Source of the DNA: Chrysogorgia sp. JL179-B06
Taxonomy: Eukaryota > Cnidaria > Anthozoa > Scleralcyonacea > Chrysogorgiidae
Reading direction: 5' to 3'
DNA: 64,000 nucleotides
NCBI GenBank assembly: GCA_035772405.1
Contig: JAYKKM010000427.1
Coordinates: 2,619,501-2,683,500, forward strand
Shown here: in pieces, positions 44,901 through 62,581 of the stretch
How the letters are laid out: each line of letters begins with the position of its first letter
Position numbering within the stretch: position 1 is the first letter of the stretch
Program-made: the position numbers and the translations under genes
The notes under the pieces: generated by a model
The model's database searches: none
What the model saw: only the letters and a program-made list of their open reading frames with translations
Told to the model about the DNA's origin: nothing

Positions 44901-47900
44901 TTAGACAAAATTCGCTCAATTCCCAAACTTTCATTGTATTTCACTGCTGAATCAATGTGCGATGTTTTTGCGTGTCCCTGCTTTGACGTCATTTCCTGTG
45001 AATAGTAAATCACTTTAGCAGGGGCAAAAGATATGAAGATGAAATTTTCGCACGACAAGATATTTTACAATTCTTCTCAAGAGATTCCAAAGATCACAAA
45101 TATGCATGTAAAATCCCCAAACCCCGTATAGGCGCTTTAAAACAGTCTAATAGTATGAATTAAAATATCAAACACTGTCATTCTGCTAGTAAAACCACTT
45201 ATAGTCACATGTAGTGAATAGCCAATAACTCTAGCTGCAAGTTGCCAGACGTTACACAAGTTACCATGTTCTACTATTATTTCTACACGGAGAGCCATTC
45301 TCCTTAAAAATTCTATATTATAGATATGGTCATTCTTTCTTTCTTTAGCCCATTCCTTTAGTAACGAAAGACCGCTGGCTCTTACGTCGTGGGCCGCTTC
45401 AACTTTTGGAGTTCGACAGCAAAATCTCATTGAGTAACACGTTACGAAGGTTGAGGAAATATCGCTATAAGACCATCTATTTATTCCTTTTCAATGACTT
45501 GCTAGTTGTCACCAAGAAGAAAAGGTGCGTTGAACGCAATGTCATTAGAAGGTTACAGGTTGTACACATATGTAACCTTCACTCTACCATCTTAGTCCAT
45601 GTACTGTAGCTCAATGGTTAGAGCATCTCACTGGTCATCAGAAGGTTACAGGTTGTACACATATGTAACCTTCGCTCTACCATCTTAGTCCATGTAGCTC
45701 AATGGTTAGAGCATCTCATTGGTCATCAGAAGGTTACAGGTTGTACACATATGTAACCTTCACTTTGCCATCTAAATCCATGTAGCTTTATGATTAGTGC
45801 ATGTCATTGGTTAGTAGAATGAGATCATGGTTCCACTCTCATCTGAGGAGAAACGTTAAGCTTCGCGTTGGTTAATAGATCTTTTGTTGCTTTTTTAGCG
45901 AGACGTTGTACAGTGTGATAGATTTCGCCAACCGCAACCTGATTCGCATTCAGGAGCGCAAGTCAAGTGCAAAGAACTCATTCATACTTGTGCTTCTTGA
46001 AAACATCGACAGGAAGACGAAAGAATTGAACGTACGAGCAGAGACTGAGTGAGTAAACTGAAATAGTACAGTGTAAGCTTAGGAGTTGCAAGAATATTAT
46101 TAACAACTAGGAGTTCTTATCAGAAGTGAAATGCTGCCTCTGGACTGACACAGGAGCAGTGGGTACGAGGTTGTAGCAGTGTTCAGGATCATGCATGCCA
46201 GCAGAATGATGCTAGAAATGTTCTAGAGCATAGAGGATCCGAATAAATAGAATGTATTATATAAACCACGTATCAAGCTAAGGCAATCATATAGCCTTGT
46301 AATATTAAAATAACATACGCTAATCATATGGCGCGTTTATAATGTCAAAATTCAATGTGAGCATTTGAACGACCATACATCTAATTCGAACAACATTTTC
46401 TCGAAAGAGCAAGCCTCGCGAAGTTATAAATTTTTCATTCAAGCAACACTTTTGCCAAATCGAACTTCACGTTTGTTGAATTGAACGTCCGTGTTATCTG
46501 GCAGGTCGTGCGGTACCTTCTAATAATAGAGACCTTTAGATTTGAGGACGAAGACGAGTACGAAGACGAGTTTACCATTGCGCATGGTTCTTTTCCATTG
46601 TTGTTTCTCTACTGCGCAGAAAAGTTCGTCTTCGTACTCGTACTCGTACTCAATCTAAAGGTCGCTATTATCCGAAACTGAAACCTACGTCACAAAACGT
46701 CATAAAACTGCAGGACAGACATCCATCCAGAGCCGAGTGGGTTCGCTTTACATAGTTTCGCGAAGAGGTCTGGACACGAACCACAGGGACCCAAGTCAAG
46801 ATTGGTGTGCTACCATCCTGAGGGTTACTAACAACCAATTAAAATATCGAGATAGAGTGAAAAATACATAATAATCTGAAATAGCTAGCTAGGCTAGAAG
46901 TGTGTGTGTATATATATATATACCTCAACGCCCTTTACCAGATTGATAGATAGACGCAGAGTAGCATATAGTCGGATCTTCAACTCAGGCTTGCTACAGT
47001 AGCCGAAGAAGCAAGAAGAAGATAGAAGAAGCAAGAAGAAGATAGAAGAAGATAGAAGAAGATAGAAGAAGATAGAAGAAGATAGAAGAAGATAGAAGAA
47101 GATAGAAGAAGATAGAAGAAGATAGAAGAAGATAGAAGAAGATAGAAGAAGCAAGAAGAAGCAAGAAGAAGATAGAAGAAGATAGAAGAAGATAGAAGAA
47201 GATAGAAGAAGATAGAAGAAGCAAGAAGAAGATAGAAGAAGATAGAAGAAGCAAGAAGAAGCAAGAAGAAGATAGAAGAAGATAGAAGAAGATAGAAGAA
47301 GATAGAAGAAGATAGAAGAAGCAAGAAGAAGATAGAAGAAGCAAGAAGAAGCAAGAAGAAGCAAGAAGAAGATAGAAGAAGATAGAAGAAGATAGAAGAA
47401 GATAGAAGAAGATAGAAGAAGATAGAAGAAGATAGAAGAAGATAGAAGAAGATAGAAGAAGATAGAAGAAGATAGAAGAAGATAGAAGAAGATAGAAGAA
47501 GATAGAAGAAGATAGAAGAAGATAGAAGAAGATAGAAGAAGATAGAAGAAGATAGAAGAAGATAGAAGAAGATAGAAGAAGATAGAAGAAGCAAGAAGAA
47601 GATAGAAGAAGATAGAAGAAGATAGAAGAAGATAGAAGAAGATAGAAGAAGATAGAAGAAGATAGAAGAAGATAGAAGAAGATAGAAGAAGATAGAAGAA
47701 GATAGAAGAAGATAGAAGAAGATAGAAGAAGATAGAAGAAGATAGAAGAAGATAGAAGAAGCAAGAAGAAGATAGAAGAAGATAGAAGAAGATAGAAGAA
47801 GATAGAAGAAGATAGAAGAAGATAGAAGAAGATAGAAGAAGCAAGAAGAAGATAGAAGAAGATAGAAGAAGATAGAAGAAGATAGAAGAAGATAGAAGAA

Positions 47901-49479
47901 GATAGAAGAAGATAGAAGAAGATAGAAGAAGATAGAAGAAGATAGAAGAAGATAGAAGAAGATAGAAGAAGCAAGAAGAAGATAGAAGAAGATAGAAGAA
48001 GATAGAAGAAGATAGAAGAAGATAGAAGAAGCAAGAAGAAGATAGAAGAGTTGCTAGCGAGGTTGCTGCTTCTTGTGTTGTCGCGGTTTTAAAAATCTTT
48101 GTGTCAATTTTTCTCAAGAACGGAATTGACTCGATGGAGGGAAGCATTTCGACCTCCAGAATCCGACCTGGGTGACGAGAAAGTTTATGGAACTTGGGGT
48201 AAGTCTATGTTAGTAAGTCGAGCATATATTATGAGCAGCTAGATCTTTAAACAAACACGAGTTTTTATGCAATGTGTCTGTGTTTTATGCAATGTGTCTG
48301 TGTTTTATGCAATGTGTCTGTGTTTTATGCAATGTGTCTAAAGTGGCTATGCAATGAAATTTTGATTATGCATTTTCTCTTAACTAAAAATGTAGTCTTT
48401 TCTGATCATTTTGGTATAGGTACGACTAAATTCTGTTCTAATTACAACTTTAATCATGCCACTATTTGCGAAATTTTGGTCTCTGAGGTTGCTCTGCGCA
48501 GTAATATATATTGTCAGCCGAAAATTTCATCTTCATGGAGTTTTTCGCTGTCAAAGTTATCGGATGTGATGTCACAAGAGGCATTCTAAACCAGTTTTCT
48601 TTTGTTACTTGCAACAAAAATGCCTCTTGTGACATCACATCCGATAACTTTGACAGCGAAAAACTCCATGAAGATGAAATTTTCAGCTGACAAGATATAT
48701 TATGATTTTGCTCACGAAGACCTAAATATTACGAATATGTAAAATCCCTAAACGTGAGATTGGCATTTTAAGCTCATTTATTTTATCTGATTTTGTTATC
48801 TATTTTATTTTTTTTGCCGACACGGCTCTCTGGAAGAGCATTTTTAGGGGAGAGATTTCCGTGATGAAATAAAATTCAATCAATCAATAAAAAACAAAAC
48901 TTTTACCTAGGTAGCGGTGAAAAAATGTATGTATTGAATAAGATGTTAAATTTAAAAAATTTGATTCTTTTTTTCAGATTGTCCTCAAGTTCATGCATTA
49001 CACGACTACCAAGCACAGCAGTCTGACGAACTAAGTTTAGTTCTAGGCGATGTCGTTAATGTCATACGAAAACTACCTGATGGTAAGAAATGACGGCTTT
49101 TTCAATTCTTATAATATAAAACTAAAAAATAGGCAGTATGTAATGATGCTTAGAATGTTTTCGTAGCCGCACCACCTTTTAATTTATAGTTTCATGGCCC
49201 AGCACTTTTCCTTCTGCCCCCCTCCCTGGTGGAATTAATGACAGCTCCATTTGGCCAGCTTCATGTGAACAGAGCCCCTAAGATAGATTTACAAATAAAT
49301 ATATTCTCTGTTTTTCAGGGTGGTATGAAGGCGAACGTATACGCGATGGTGTGACTGGCTGGTTCCCCGCCAACCATACCGAAGAGATCCGAAACGAACA
49401 CGTGCGAGCGAGAAATCTTCATCAAAGATATCGACTGCTGGCCGCTTCCACTGTTTATCTTGATAAGAAGAAGAGGTGA
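29994..49479 (+). CDS. Ephexin-family RhoGEF (Pro-rich N-terminus, DH-PH-SH3), complete
   Basis: Coding exons: 29994-31518, 32212-32353, 32619-32726, 32861-32913, 33333-33410, 34590-34702, 35728-35812, 36213-36260, 36543-36554, 37087-37256, 37361-37417, 38781-38950, 40548-40623, 42080-42156, 43074-43203, 43843-43917, 44415-44507, 45349-45524, 45899-46048, 48119-48198, 48978-49082, 49319-49479; 3684 nt, 1227 residues, frame unbroken. Residues 1-508 are proline-rich with two copies of [11 protein letters not shown] and PPxPP clusters (SH3 ligands). Residues about 508-740 carry YVEP tyrosine motifs. The DH domain is about 780-1004 ([20 protein letters not shown]), PH about 1005-1139 ([15 protein letters not shown]), SH3 about 1140-1195 ([32 protein letters not shown]). 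Ephexins (NGEF, ARHGEF5/16/19/26) activate Rho GTPases downstream of Eph receptors and Src kinases. The first ATG in frame was chosen; the exon begins at an acceptor at 29940, so a 5' noncoding (or coding) exon lies upstream. Confidence 0.95.
31535..31925. mobile_element. Foldback element in RhoGEF intron 1
   Basis: AAACATGG/GTCGTGGCT, ACTCGCAGTTGAGGTGACCG and CTTCTGGACGAT in 31535-31622 are inverted at about 31828-31920. The left arm is read through if intron 1 is not spliced, which explains an extended open frame to 31577. A CTTCTGGACGATC arm motif is shared with 63535-63840. Confidence 0.8.
32395..32475 (+). repeat. SINE family 2 tRNA-like head
   Basis: CAGCTGTTGTGGTCTAATGG..CAGGTTCAAATCCTGGGTC matches the head of the SINE at 18710; the body is missing. 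Confidence 0.75.
32935..33165 (+). repeat. SINE family 1, most complete plus copy
   Basis: Contains GGTGACTCAATGGTTAGAG (A box region), GGTTACAGGTTCGATTCC (B box), TTGACGATCGTCCATGTATC and CAAGCTCTCGCATATTCAC. In RhoGEF intron 4. Confidence 0.8.
33490..34505 (-). mobile_element. Minisatellite-carrying repeat element, copy B (inverted)
   Basis: About 40 units of AACTTAGCGTAATGTCTCC (reverse complement of the copy A unit) are followed by the reversed head (34265-34505) ending GGCCGCTAATATGCAGGC. Same composite as 5695-6545, inserted in RhoGEF intron 5 in opposite orientation with a longer array. Confidence 0.87.
34855..35480 (+). repeat. Dispersed repeat, direct copy 2 of 2
   Basis: Partner of 24250-24690; an extra internal segment (about 35090-35300) separates the two matching blocks. 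In RhoGEF intron 6. A GTT/GTC trinucleotide run (35913-35962) lies in the next intron. Confidence 0.7.
36543..36554 (+). other. 12-nt microexon of the RhoGEF
   Basis: GAGCAGAAGGAG lies between a strong acceptor (TCTCTTTTAG) and a strong donor (GTAAGG). It is phase 1 on both sides, adds G-A-E-G, and both neighbouring exons (36213-36260 and 37087-37256) are compatible with inclusion or skipping. Confidence 0.8.
36640..37060. repeat. (CTTTG/CTTTA)n pentanucleotide array
   Basis: Tandem TTTGC and TTTAC pentamers fill RhoGEF intron 9, directly ahead of the exon 10 acceptor. Translations (ALLCF) are artefacts. Confidence 0.95.
37420..38755. repeat. 1.33-kb polypyrimidine tract (TTTCC/TCTTCCATTC words)
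   Basis: RhoGEF intron 11 is almost purely C and T on the plus strand, built from TTTCCT and CTCTTCCATTCTATTCC words. Open in several frames as S/F/P/L, not a gene. Confidence 0.95.
38951..40035. other. RhoGEF intron 12, first half; nothing firm
   Basis: Unique-looking AT-rich sequence with scattered GTGCCTGC(A/G)A words (about 39085-39890, at least six times). No exon-like frame. Confidence 0.5.
40036..40496. mobile_element. TTAA-flanked palindrome, family B copy 1
   Basis: TTAA-AGTGCCCCTAACC at the left and GGTTAGGGGCACT-TTAA at the right; near-complete inverted halves. It ends about 50 bp before RhoGEF exon 13. Confidence 0.88.
40793..41252. mobile_element. TTAA-flanked palindrome, family A copy 2
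   Basis: Same sequence family as 19463-19941; flanked by TTAA, with GACATTGGCAACAAAAATTA at the left and its complement at the right. Confidence 0.87.
41290..41560 (+). mobile_element. Penelope-like element, single arm
   Basis: Matches the right arm of 13692-14218, including CTGAAGATGACCGCCGCTGA and GTCGAAACGTCAG, and extends further to CTAGGTTCAAACCATTTAC, which corresponds to the outer left end of the other copy. Confidence 0.75.
41565..42051. mobile_element. TTAA-flanked palindrome, family B copy 2
   Basis: TTAA-AGTGCCTCTAACC at the left, TGGCACT-TTAA at the right. Its right boundary is 28 bp from RhoGEF exon 14, inside the zone normally holding the branch point. Confidence 0.87.
42296..42828 (-). 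mobile_element. MITE family E, inverted copy
   Basis: Reverse complement of 18082-18572 (CCACTGATCTC at the left, GCTCGATCCAGTC..GAGATCAGTG at the right). In RhoGEF intron 14. Confidence 0.8.
42830..43015 (+). repeat. Telomere-like minisatellite (GGGATATTTAGGGTTAGGAATA)
   Basis: About eight degenerate units combining TTAGGG with GGGATATT follow directly on the right end of the MITE. It could be an expanded interstitial repeat; not a true telomere. Confidence 0.85.
43375..43765. mobile_element. Palindromic MITE family D, copy 1
   Basis: GAAAATTTCATCTTCATACC..TTTACTATTCACAGGAAATG on the left is inverted on the right, around a centre near 43600. The right arm ends about 80 bp before exon 16. 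Confidence 0.8.
43925..44400 (+). mobile_element. LINE 3' end, plus strand
   Basis: The open frame reads [28 protein letters not shown], the LINE reverse-transcriptase tail pattern, then a 3' UTR ending in an A-rich AATAAATAA. It lies in RhoGEF intron 16, right after the exon 16 donor. 5'-truncated. Confidence 0.75.
44660..45140. mobile_element. Palindromic MITE family D, copy 2
   Basis: Nearly complete foldback: TTTACTATTCACAGGAAATG at 44790 and its complement near 44985; outer CCGAGGTTTGGGG and CCCCAAACCCCG. RhoGEF intron 17. Confidence 0.85.
45540..45800 (+). repeat. Tandem array of tRNA-like units (three copies)
   Basis: Units of about 83-90 bp contain GTAGCTCAATGGTTAGAGC (tRNA A-box-like), TCATCAGAAGGTTACAGG and TACACATATGTAACCTTC. 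Inverted relative to the array at 55990-56510. RhoGEF intron 18. Confidence 0.85.
46998..48048. repeat. 1.05-kb GAAGATAGAA decamer array
   Basis: About 105 units of a 10-bp purine-rich repeat (GATAGAAGAA, with GCAAGAAGAA variants) lie in RhoGEF intron 19, ending about 70 bp before exon 20. Minus-strand frames ([10 protein letters not shown]) are artefacts. The intron starts with unremarkable sequence (46049-46997). Confidence 0.97.
48240..48340. repeat. Four tandem 22-bp units
   Basis: TTTTATGCAATGTGTCTGTG repeats about four times at 48261-48345. RhoGEF intron 20. Confidence 0.85.
48430..48895. mobile_element. MITE family D copy 3 followed by a LINE 3' tail
   Basis: The inverted arms GATGTGATGTCACAAGAGGC at 48565 and 48625 form a perfect hairpin within a family D frame (to about 48775). 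Then GCCGACACGGCTCTCTGGAA..GATGAAATAAAATTC with TCAA repeats at 48818-48895 resembles a LINE 3' UTR tail. Confidence 0.75.
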
Positions 49480-49529
49480 CATAATCCTCGTTAGATTCAC
49501 CGCTCGGAACCACTCGATGGGCGCTCGTA

Positions 49530-51000
49530 TTCAGTCGGAAATATCGCTAATAGTCTGATCTCTAAATAATAACTGGGCCGAGAAAACTGAAATATTTCAG
49601 TTCGTGTTTTCAATTACGGGAAAACCTTCGACAACTGATTAATTTTGTCATGCTAAACGGATACTCCAGTTAAGTTCATATGAATTATCTTATACTACTT
49701 TACAGCATTCCTATCAATTTAGTTAAAGTGCCTATGAAACGAAAATTAAGTTTGTTCTATTTGAAAGAACTTTTAAAATAATGAAGAATATTAATTTACA
49801 GCTTTCTCATATTTCACTTGGTTCTTGAGATATTTAGACTTATGTGATATTCAAATGAGATAGCTATGACGTCAAGGGGTTTGCAATACATTTTAACATA
49901 TTGGAAAATCGTGTATATCTTTAAGATTATTAAACGAAATCACTTGAAACTTTGCATGTGGATACAGACCACTAAACTGGAGAACATCGTTCTAGTTTTA
50001 TGGTCGCCATGGTAACAAATTAGTTTTCAGACATCTTGATTTCTAAAATAAAATTATTTGTTTTCTCTTCCGTCCCAAACATTTGCGGGTTGGTACTGGT
50101 TTAGCAGATTTTCACTGACTTAACCAATTCGAAACTGAAGTTTAACTTTGGTGCAACACATAGCTATGTCAGAAAACAAAGATTTTTGACAAAGAGACTT
50201 AGAGGTCTGGGAACTATATTATTACTATTGCAACATTGAAACGTGAACGATGTTCTTCAGTTTAGTGGTTTGTATCCACATGCAAAGTTTCAAGTGATTT
50301 CGTTTAATAATCTTAAAGATATACACGATTTTCCAATATGTTAAAATGTATTGCAAACCCCTTGACGTCATAGCTATCTCATTTGAATATCACATAAGTC
50401 TAAATATCTCAAGAACCAAGTGAAATATGAAAGAACTGTAAATTAATATTCTTCATTATTTTAAAAGTTCTTTCAAATAAAACAAACTTAATTTTCGTTT
50501 CATAGGCACTTTAAGAAGATATGGCTAGTTGAAGTTGAAAATTTGAGGATTTTGACGCCATATTGGTTTTGAAAATATGACATCATTGAGTGCTTGTTTA
50601 TCGGCAGTGGAGTTGTTTTGATGGCGATCACATAGTGATAGCTGTTGTGAATGGTCTTTGGATGAAAATTAGTCGAAATAAACTATTTAGTTCCTTAATG
50701 CAGGAAAGTAGAGGAGCTTCTTAGGCATAATACGAGATAGAATCACTCAGTGACGTCTATTTGAGAAACAAATATGGCGTCGAAATTGGACAAACTCTCC
50801 AACTTCAACTAGCCATATCTTCTTAACTAAATTGATAGGAATGCTGAAACTTTGGAAATAAACTAAAGTCAGTAAGATCTTTCATATGAACTACATTTGT
50901 GTTTTGGCTGGAGTATATCTTTAAAAGATCAAAGACAGATCGTGAGTGTTGCCTGTAGTAAAACTATAGATCGTGGTTCTATCAGGATGGCCGCGACGCG
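49530..51000. mobile_element. Outer palindromic element hosting a nested TTAA insertion
   Basis: The left arm CATTCCTATCAATTTAGTTAA (split) and GAAGATATGGCTAGTTGAAG, and the right arm CTTCAACTAGCCATATCTTC then TTAACTAAATTGATAGGAATG, are inverted copies. The right arm is uninterrupted; the left is split by the element at 49733-50514. It starts just past the RhoGEF stop. A relative is at 55400-55790. Confidence 0.8.
49733..50514. mobile_element. TTAA-flanked palindrome, family C (nested)
   Basis: TTAA-AGTGCCTATGAAACG at the left and CGTTTCATAGGCACT-TTAA at the right; 780 bp, inverted over most of its length. Inserted in a TTAA of the outer palindrome. Confidence 0.9.
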
Positions 51001-51229
51001 TTAACTTCGGCATCATTTTCAACAATCCAGTCCCTATTTAGAGATCATTGTTCCCGCAGAGTTAGTCTTGTACAATTGACACAAGCCCTTGGCTTATATT
51101 GGGTGATTGCACCGTAAATTTTCGTCGAAATTTTTGAACACGAGCGATCACATAAAATGGAGTAAAATCCGCGTAAAATGCACTGAATTTACGTACTCGC
51201 ACTGTGTTTAAAGTATCTTCACGTGATTT

Positions 51230-52030
51230 TGGGATTTTACATATTCGTAATCTTTGGGTTCTACCAAGAAGAAATGTAATATATCTTGTCGTTCGAAAAT
51301 ATCATCTTCATGCCTTTTTCCCCTGCTAAAGTTATTTACTATTCACAAAATCTTTACTATTGACAAAATTTGCTCAATTCCCAAACTTTCATTGTATTTC
51401 ACTGCTGAATCACTTTAGCAAGGGGGAAAGGTATGAAGATGAAATTTTCGCACGACAAGATATTTTACAATTCTTCTCAAGTTAATAAGTATAGGTTATA
51501 TACCGTGACCGAGGTGTTTAAGTGATATATTTATGAGGTTGATAAGTACTTATCAACCTCATGAATAATTTTATGAGGTTGATATCAGATATAATGGCCA
51601 CTAGAGAACAAAGGAAACTGAACCAATGCTGATATAAGTTAAGTAACAAGTTGGCCGGCCGTAGCCGGAGGCGACCCGTAGGGGCTCCTCTTTCAGTAGC
51701 TGCTACCCGAAGGTAGGGGTGGGCGCCACTCCAATCCCTGGAATTAACCACTTACCCCAGACAGAGCTGGTCCCAATTTTATTTAAGGCTCTTGGTGAAA
51801 GCCCGACCTCCAATTAGCACTGCTCATTGGATTATGGCAACACTCATTTTCAGTCTTCCGGGACCGATATATGAACAAGGTGGTAACCCATCCAGTTAGT
51901 GTACCAGAGGTACGGTGCTTAACTTTGAAAAGACAAGCAGCGGTCACTGTCCACTATATTATACTGGTCCGGTTAAGAGAGTCCAAAGATCACAACTATG
52001 TAAAATCTCCAACCCCCAGCTAGGCAATTT
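51230..52030. mobile_element. MITE family D copy 4, split by an unknown insert
   Basis: Family D sequence runs to CAATTCTTCTCAAG (51480) and resumes at AGTCCAAAGATCAC (about 51967). The intervening 490 bp are GC-richer (GGCCGGCCGTAGCCGGAGGC, AGGGGTGGGCGCCAC) and begin with a small palindrome around ATAAGTACTTATCAACCTCA. The insert is unlike its neighbours and I do not recognise it. Confidence 0.65.
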
Positions 52031-52397
52031 AATGATAACCTATAATCGGTTTTGGTCTAATTTCCAGCACAATGAATTTTGTAAATCATAATCATTATGA
52101 ATGATCAATATTTTTTTAACGTAGACATATCATCTGCGCACAAATGATTTGTAATCAAAAGTAATATATTTTAGAACGGTAGTATTAAGTATTTTTGTAG
52201 TCTTCTTATTTTTTCATTCACTAGTCTGATACATTATATTTGATGTACATCACTGCACCTTGTTTGTAAAATCGTTTTTTAAAATTTATGTCTGTCTCGC
52301 TAAAATTCCACCTTTTATGAAAGGTTAATAATTAGTGTAAATATGAGATGAAATTGTAATAAATATCCACGAGAAATACTGGTGTATGTGTCTGAAG
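52031..52397. other. Intergenic, nothing recognised
   Basis: AT-rich sequence between the MITE and a CAACAG repeat; no exon-like frame. Confidence 0.5.
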
Positions 52398-52660
52398 CGA
52401 TAACAACAACAGCAGCAGCAGCAGCGACAACAACAACAACAACAGCAGCAGTAACAACAGCAGTAACAACAGCAACAACAGCAATAACAACAACAACAGC
52501 TGTAACAACAACAGCAGCAGCAACAACAGCTGTAACAACAGCAGCGGCAACAACAGCAACAACAGCGGCAGCAACAACAACAACAACAACGACGACGACA
52601 GCGACGACGACAACGATAGTAATTGCCACGACGACAACAATAACGACAAATGTTTGGTCT
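52398..52660. repeat. (CAACAG)n-type trinucleotide array
   Basis: ACAACAGCAGCAACAAC words, grading to ACGACGACAG. Downstream of the astacin poly(A) candidate. T, A, V or L homopolymer translations are artefacts. Confidence 0.95.
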
Positions 52661-52745
52661 GGTAACTTTCAGGTTTAACAAGGACTAATTGAGGACAAAA
52701 TACTTTAGTTGATTGCTTCATAAATTTTATTGATATAACATTTCG

Positions 52746-52751
52746 TTTATT
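52746..52751 (-). terminator. Candidate poly(A) signal of the astacin gene
   Basis: AATAAA on the minus strand, about 176 nt after the stop codon at 52927; a second GAATAAACG copy occurs 18 nt further. It is the first canonical hexamer I see downstream of the gene. Confidence 0.5.
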
Positions 52752-52926
52752 CGTCAATAACATTTCGTTTATTCCAAAAGTGACCCAGCCTAGAAGAAAA
52801 TAAATTATTTGAAATTGAATACCACTAACACATCACACATTAGACAAGGTCACACCACAGGACTTGAAATCACACGAACTTCAATCATTTAAGTTTGGAA
52901 GACGTGATTATATCTTTACTAACTTT

Positions 52927-60655
<7,729 letters not shown>

Positions 60656-61330
60656 TTTTTGACGCCACCAGCTTCGCTTTGAACTTAAAATAGCCGCGTT
60701 TTAGCAGAGACGATTTTGCCTATCTATCTTTCCTATATCACCGTGACATCTATTTGTCTTGATAAAAATGTGCCAGTAAAAAGATTGAAAACATCTGGCT
60801 TAAAAGCAAATTGAAAATTGAATGAATAGTCCCTTTCTTTGTAGACAGACGTGTGAAATGATTAGGAAAGATTGCCGTATTTGCGAACGACAAATTGTTT
60901 TTTTTTGTTGTAGTCGTTGGGCATTGTTTTTCTGTTCAGTTCGATTTAGGTGTGTGTACATTTTGTCTCTAATAAGAACGTTTCAATTAATTTGACTTAC
61001 TTGATTAACGACATTAGTGTTAAACATAAATGTGGCATTTTTTTATGAGAACTAACAGTGTATGAGAAGTAATATTTACGAGAAAACTTAGAGAGAACTT
61101 TATAATTATTGTTTTCGAGTAATTGGAAATACTGTTGAAACATGAAGCACGAGCTTCTCAAAGACGAAGATATCTCACATATGCTGTTGAGAAGAGATTG
61201 AATCCAGTGATGCCGAATGGCAGATAGAAGAGCGATGAGTATTTATTTCGAGTCGATCACACAGGATAAGGTTGCACTATTTATCCAGGCCAGAGACTCA
61301 TATTTTAAGCGTTCAACTATTCAGTTTATC
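60656..61330. promoter_or_regulatory. Upstream flank of the astacin gene
   Basis: This AT-rich stretch lies upstream (to the right) of the astacin start codon and should contain its promoter. No specific site is identified; GATAAAAATG and other A/T words only. Confidence 0.35.
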
Positions 61331-61334
61331 ACTC

Positions 61335-61755
61335 TTAGGTGAACAGAAAACCAACTGATAAGGATTCAAGGATTCAAGTACATTCAAGGGCTCATACTTC
61401 AACCGGACTGTTCATTTATGGAACTCAGTGTGCAAAAAAGCTTCACCTACTAGCTTCCTGACATGTAGTTTTAAGAACTTCGTCGCACTTATTCGTCCTT
61501 ATTTATTTCAGTTTATGATGTAGACATGCCATGTACTTGGTCTCTTGTTCGTGACTGTCCTTGATCACAGATATTAATTAGTTTTTCGTGTGTATTTTTG
61601 TATATTATAATGTCATTGTTTTTTATGTATATTTATATATAAATAAGCTATTTAGACCAGTTCGCACCTTGTATAATATGTAGTTGTTTTTGTTTTTGTT
61701 TTTTTGTTTTTATTTAATTTTCCCAATAAAGTTATTAAACGATAAACGATTCTGA
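61335..61755 (+). mobile_element. LINE 3' end, plus strand
   Basis: The frame reads FNRTVHLWNSVCKKASPTSF..FKNFVALIRPYL, a LINE reverse-transcriptase tail, then a T-rich 3' UTR ending CCAATAAAGTTATTAAACGA. 5'-truncated. Confidence 0.75.
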
Positions 61756-61756
61756 C

Positions 61757-61865
61757 GATTCAAGGTCGTTATCCGAGAAGACCCGAAAGTCTTACTATTT
61801 TTGTTGCAAAGGCAGCACTTTCTCCTCAATTATTTTTAAGACCCTGAGTGGTGGTCCGAGCCAGG
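61757..61865 (-). repeat. SINE family 2 body fragment
   Basis: Minus strand: CACTCAGGGTCTTAAAAATA, GAGGAGAAAGTGCTGCCTTT and GACTTTCGGGTCTTCTCGG, as in 18770-18890. It adjoins the LINE 3' end. Confidence 0.8.
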
Positions 61866-62258
61866 GAGCCAAGAAACGCGTATCAAACCAAAAAGCACAC
61901 AATACAAAAACTAAGTGGGCTGTCGATTGCTTCCGAAAACGTTGCCGGTCGTTATCCTGGTCGCAGTTCAAATGGTATGGTTTAGTTGGTGGCTTGAATA
62001 GATAGTTGAAGGAAAGAATGGAGTAACTGCTTTCAACCCGTTGCATTGTGCTCCAGCAAGCTCATTGTGAACTCCATATATATGTAGAGCTCACTGCTCT
62101 AGTATTACCTAAATCATAACCGCAAGGGTACGAAGCTGTATTACCTCCGCTGCGATTTTGGCTTCAATAAGCCACCACTTATTTTTGCAATTTTGCACAA
62201 TATCACGACTGCCTTGGATTTCGAGGCAGCACTTCCCTTGCGATAGTAACTTTTAGTA

Positions 62259-62400
62259 ATAAGCCAGTTCGTAATGTCGACTGCGTATCAAAATGACGCG
62301 TTCTGGTTTTAGCCTGATGTTATGGATTGAAATAAGTTTTATCCCGACGCAGAACACGTTATTGTGATGGGCAGTCGACATGACGAACTGGCTTATTATA
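62259..62400. repeat. Short palindrome
   Basis: ATAAGCCAGTTCGTAATGTC on the left and its near complement (GACATGACGAACTGGCTTAT) on the right, about 200 bp upstream of BCAS2. Hairpin-forming. Confidence 0.8.
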
Positions 62401-62581
62401 GTATATTTGGACATGCGTGGTTACCTTGAAACTCCTGTGTTCCATGGAGAAGTGAGCACGCGGCACGATACCCAATCAGATACGGCGTTATATTAAATTT
62501 ATGTCACGTGATGTTATCTTATAATTCGGAATTAGTACCCAATCCTCGTGTGGCCGTATCTTGCATATTTATTAATTCAAG
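62401..62581 (+). promoter_or_regulatory. BCAS2 promoter/5' UTR interval
   Basis: 181 bp between the palindrome and the BCAS2 ATG; start context ATTCAAGATGG. Contains CACGTGATG and CCAATC words; no TATA box assigned with confidence. Confidence 0.4.

Noticed and set aside
46481..46681. 66-codon frame with an acidic DEDEYEDE stretch
   Set aside because: Part of a short inverted repeat (GAGGACGAAGACGAGTACG against GTACTCGTACTCGTACTC) in RhoGEF intron 19; no exon support.
46894..48147. 417-codon minus-strand frame repeating [10 protein letters not shown]
   Set aside because: Decamer repeat; the underlying plus strand is an intron of the RhoGEF.
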